This document shows positions 62,969-64,000 of a DNA stretch of 64,000 bases, in pieces. The position numbers and the translations under genes are program-made. Origin of the DNA: Pseudorasbora parva (taxonomy: Eukaryota; Chordata; Actinopteri; Cypriniformes; Gobionidae); NCBI RefSeq assembly GCF_024679245.1, contig NC_090195.1, forward strand, positions 4,158,300 to 4,222,299, given 5' to 3'. How positions within the stretch are numbered: the stretch's first letter is position 1; every line of letters starts with the position of its first letter. A model generated the notes under the pieces. The model saw nothing but the letters and a program-made list of their open reading frames with translations, was not told the DNA's origin and did not search any database.

Positions 62969-63275
62969 TTAAAGGGTTAGTTCACCCAAAAATGAAATTG
63001 ATGTCATTAATGACTCACCCCATTTTGGACCAAAATGTATTTTGGATGCTTCAAGAGACTCTAATTAACCCACTGATGTCTCATATGGACTACTGTGATG
63101 ATGTTTTTATTCCCTTTCTGGACATGGACAGTATAGTGTGCATACACTCTTGGACTAAATATAAAATATCTTAAACTGTGTCTGAAGATGAACGGAGGTC
63201 TTATGGGTGTGGAACCACATTAGGGTGATAATCATTAATTGCACACTTTTTATTTTTGGTGAACTAGCCCTTTAA
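62969..63275. mobile_element. TTAA MITE downstream of stub1 exon 2
   Basis: It begins 'ttaaagggttagttcaccc' and ends 'ggtgaactagccctttaa'. The terminal arms match the family of 43314-43644; the interior differs. It lies 44 bases past the exon 2 donor. Confidence 0.82.
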
Positions 63276-63277
63276 AT

Positions 63278-63915
63278 TTAAAGGGGTCATGTGATGCTTT
63301 TTAATGTTTTCCATTTCTGTGTAAAGTATGTGCTTTTGCATGTATGCGATCTGCAGAGTTATAAAGCTCATAGTCTCCCACAAAGTGATTTCTGTCTAAC
63401 CGGGAGCACTGATCCAGACCTGCTTCCTGAACCTGTGAGAGCACAGCACCGGCTGTATACAAAGATTACTCCCCACTGTGAAGCGCTCTTGCAGATTTGA
63501 TTGTGATCGATGGCCTTGATCATCCACATTATCAGAATCCGGCTCAAACTGATACGAAAAACAATGACATTATTAACTGTGTGTGTTTATAAATGCTTTA
63601 GAAGCCTTGAAAGCTGAAGTTTGTGATTATAGTTAGGGGTGTCACATTACAATACGCGCTCGAGGCGTACGACCAATCGACCAATCACAACACAGTGAAT
63701 CATGATGGCCAATCAGAACGCTCAGCTTTTGGGAAGGAGGGGCTTTGTATGAACCAGCGTGTTTCAGACAGACTGAGAATAGAGGAGCTGCGATAATGTA
63801 CAGTATGCGAAAGATGATGTGTTGTATTTTATTGTGTTGTATAATGTGACCTATTTTATTACACCTGATAATCAAAATAACAAACTTTTAAAACAGCATC
63901 ACATGACCCCTTTAA
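63278..63915. mobile_element. TTAA MITE with TTAAAGGGGTCATGTGATG ends
   Basis: The left 'ttaaaggggtcatgtgatgc' is the inverse of the right 'gcatcacatgacccctttaa'. It starts two bases after the previous element. On the minus strand its interior (63655-63725) carries ATTGG-rich sequence resembling the katnip minisatellite unit. Non-coding. Confidence 0.88.
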
Positions 63916-64000
63916 GAGATGAGCGTTACACATTTGAATTACATTTGAATGGATTTTTTAGGGGTCTTAAAGTGATATTTGACCCCAACATTAAAAATTC

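Overview
The window is vertebrate nuclear DNA, almost certainly from a cyprinid-type teleost (zebrafish/carp relatives). The protein genes are split into many short exons with GT/AG junctions, code for vertebrate-specific families, and sit in a background packed with short non-autonomous DNA transposons, Tc1-like elements and (CA)n/(TG)n microsatellites. No prokaryotic feature, rRNA or tRNA gene was recognised. All exon structures below were derived by hand from splice sites and reading frame. For the three complete multi-exon genes of known length (katnip, cox6b1, fam234a) and for luc7l, the summed exons keep an open frame to the stop and give lengths close to the family norm.

Layout. 1-2228: last coding exon of dcun1d3 (+), preceded by intronic transposons, then a 3' UTR with a (CA)n block and a (TG)n block. 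4725-32886: katnip (KIAA0556, +), about 27 coding exons and about 1,591 residues, with a GC-box/CCAAT promoter, an apparently intact Tc1 element in intron 1, hAT-like and TTAA-type elements in later introns, and a 25-copy, 46-bp minisatellite in intron 19. 34138-36300: cox6b1 (-), 86 residues. 36300-41868: intergenic, mostly nested transposons. 41869-49420: fam234a (ITFG3, -), 549 residues, arranged head-to-head with luc7l (+, 50095-57353, 364 residues). 59802-end: the first two coding exons of stub1 (CHIP, +), which runs out of the window.

The genes are unrelated housekeeping functions: cullin neddylation (dcun1d3), ciliary microtubule base (katnip), respiratory complex IV (cox6b1), a single-pass membrane protein with integrin-like FG-GAP motifs (fam234a), U1 snRNP-associated splicing (luc7l), and chaperone-linked ubiquitin ligation (stub1). 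The only visible regulatory coupling is the divergent fam234a/luc7l promoter region. Most orthologues lie on human 16p, with cox6b1 from 19q as an intruder; this agrees with known mixing of these blocks in teleosts (recalled, not checked).

The most noteworthy signals are: four diverged copies of one module inside Katnip; a CCAAT/AP-1-rich minisatellite whose monomer resembles the inside of a transposon elsewhere in the window; a complementary (CA)n/(TG)n pair in the dcun1d3 3' UTR; back-to-back TTAA elements sharing a single target site; and a short TAGCC-ended element family with 9-bp target duplications.
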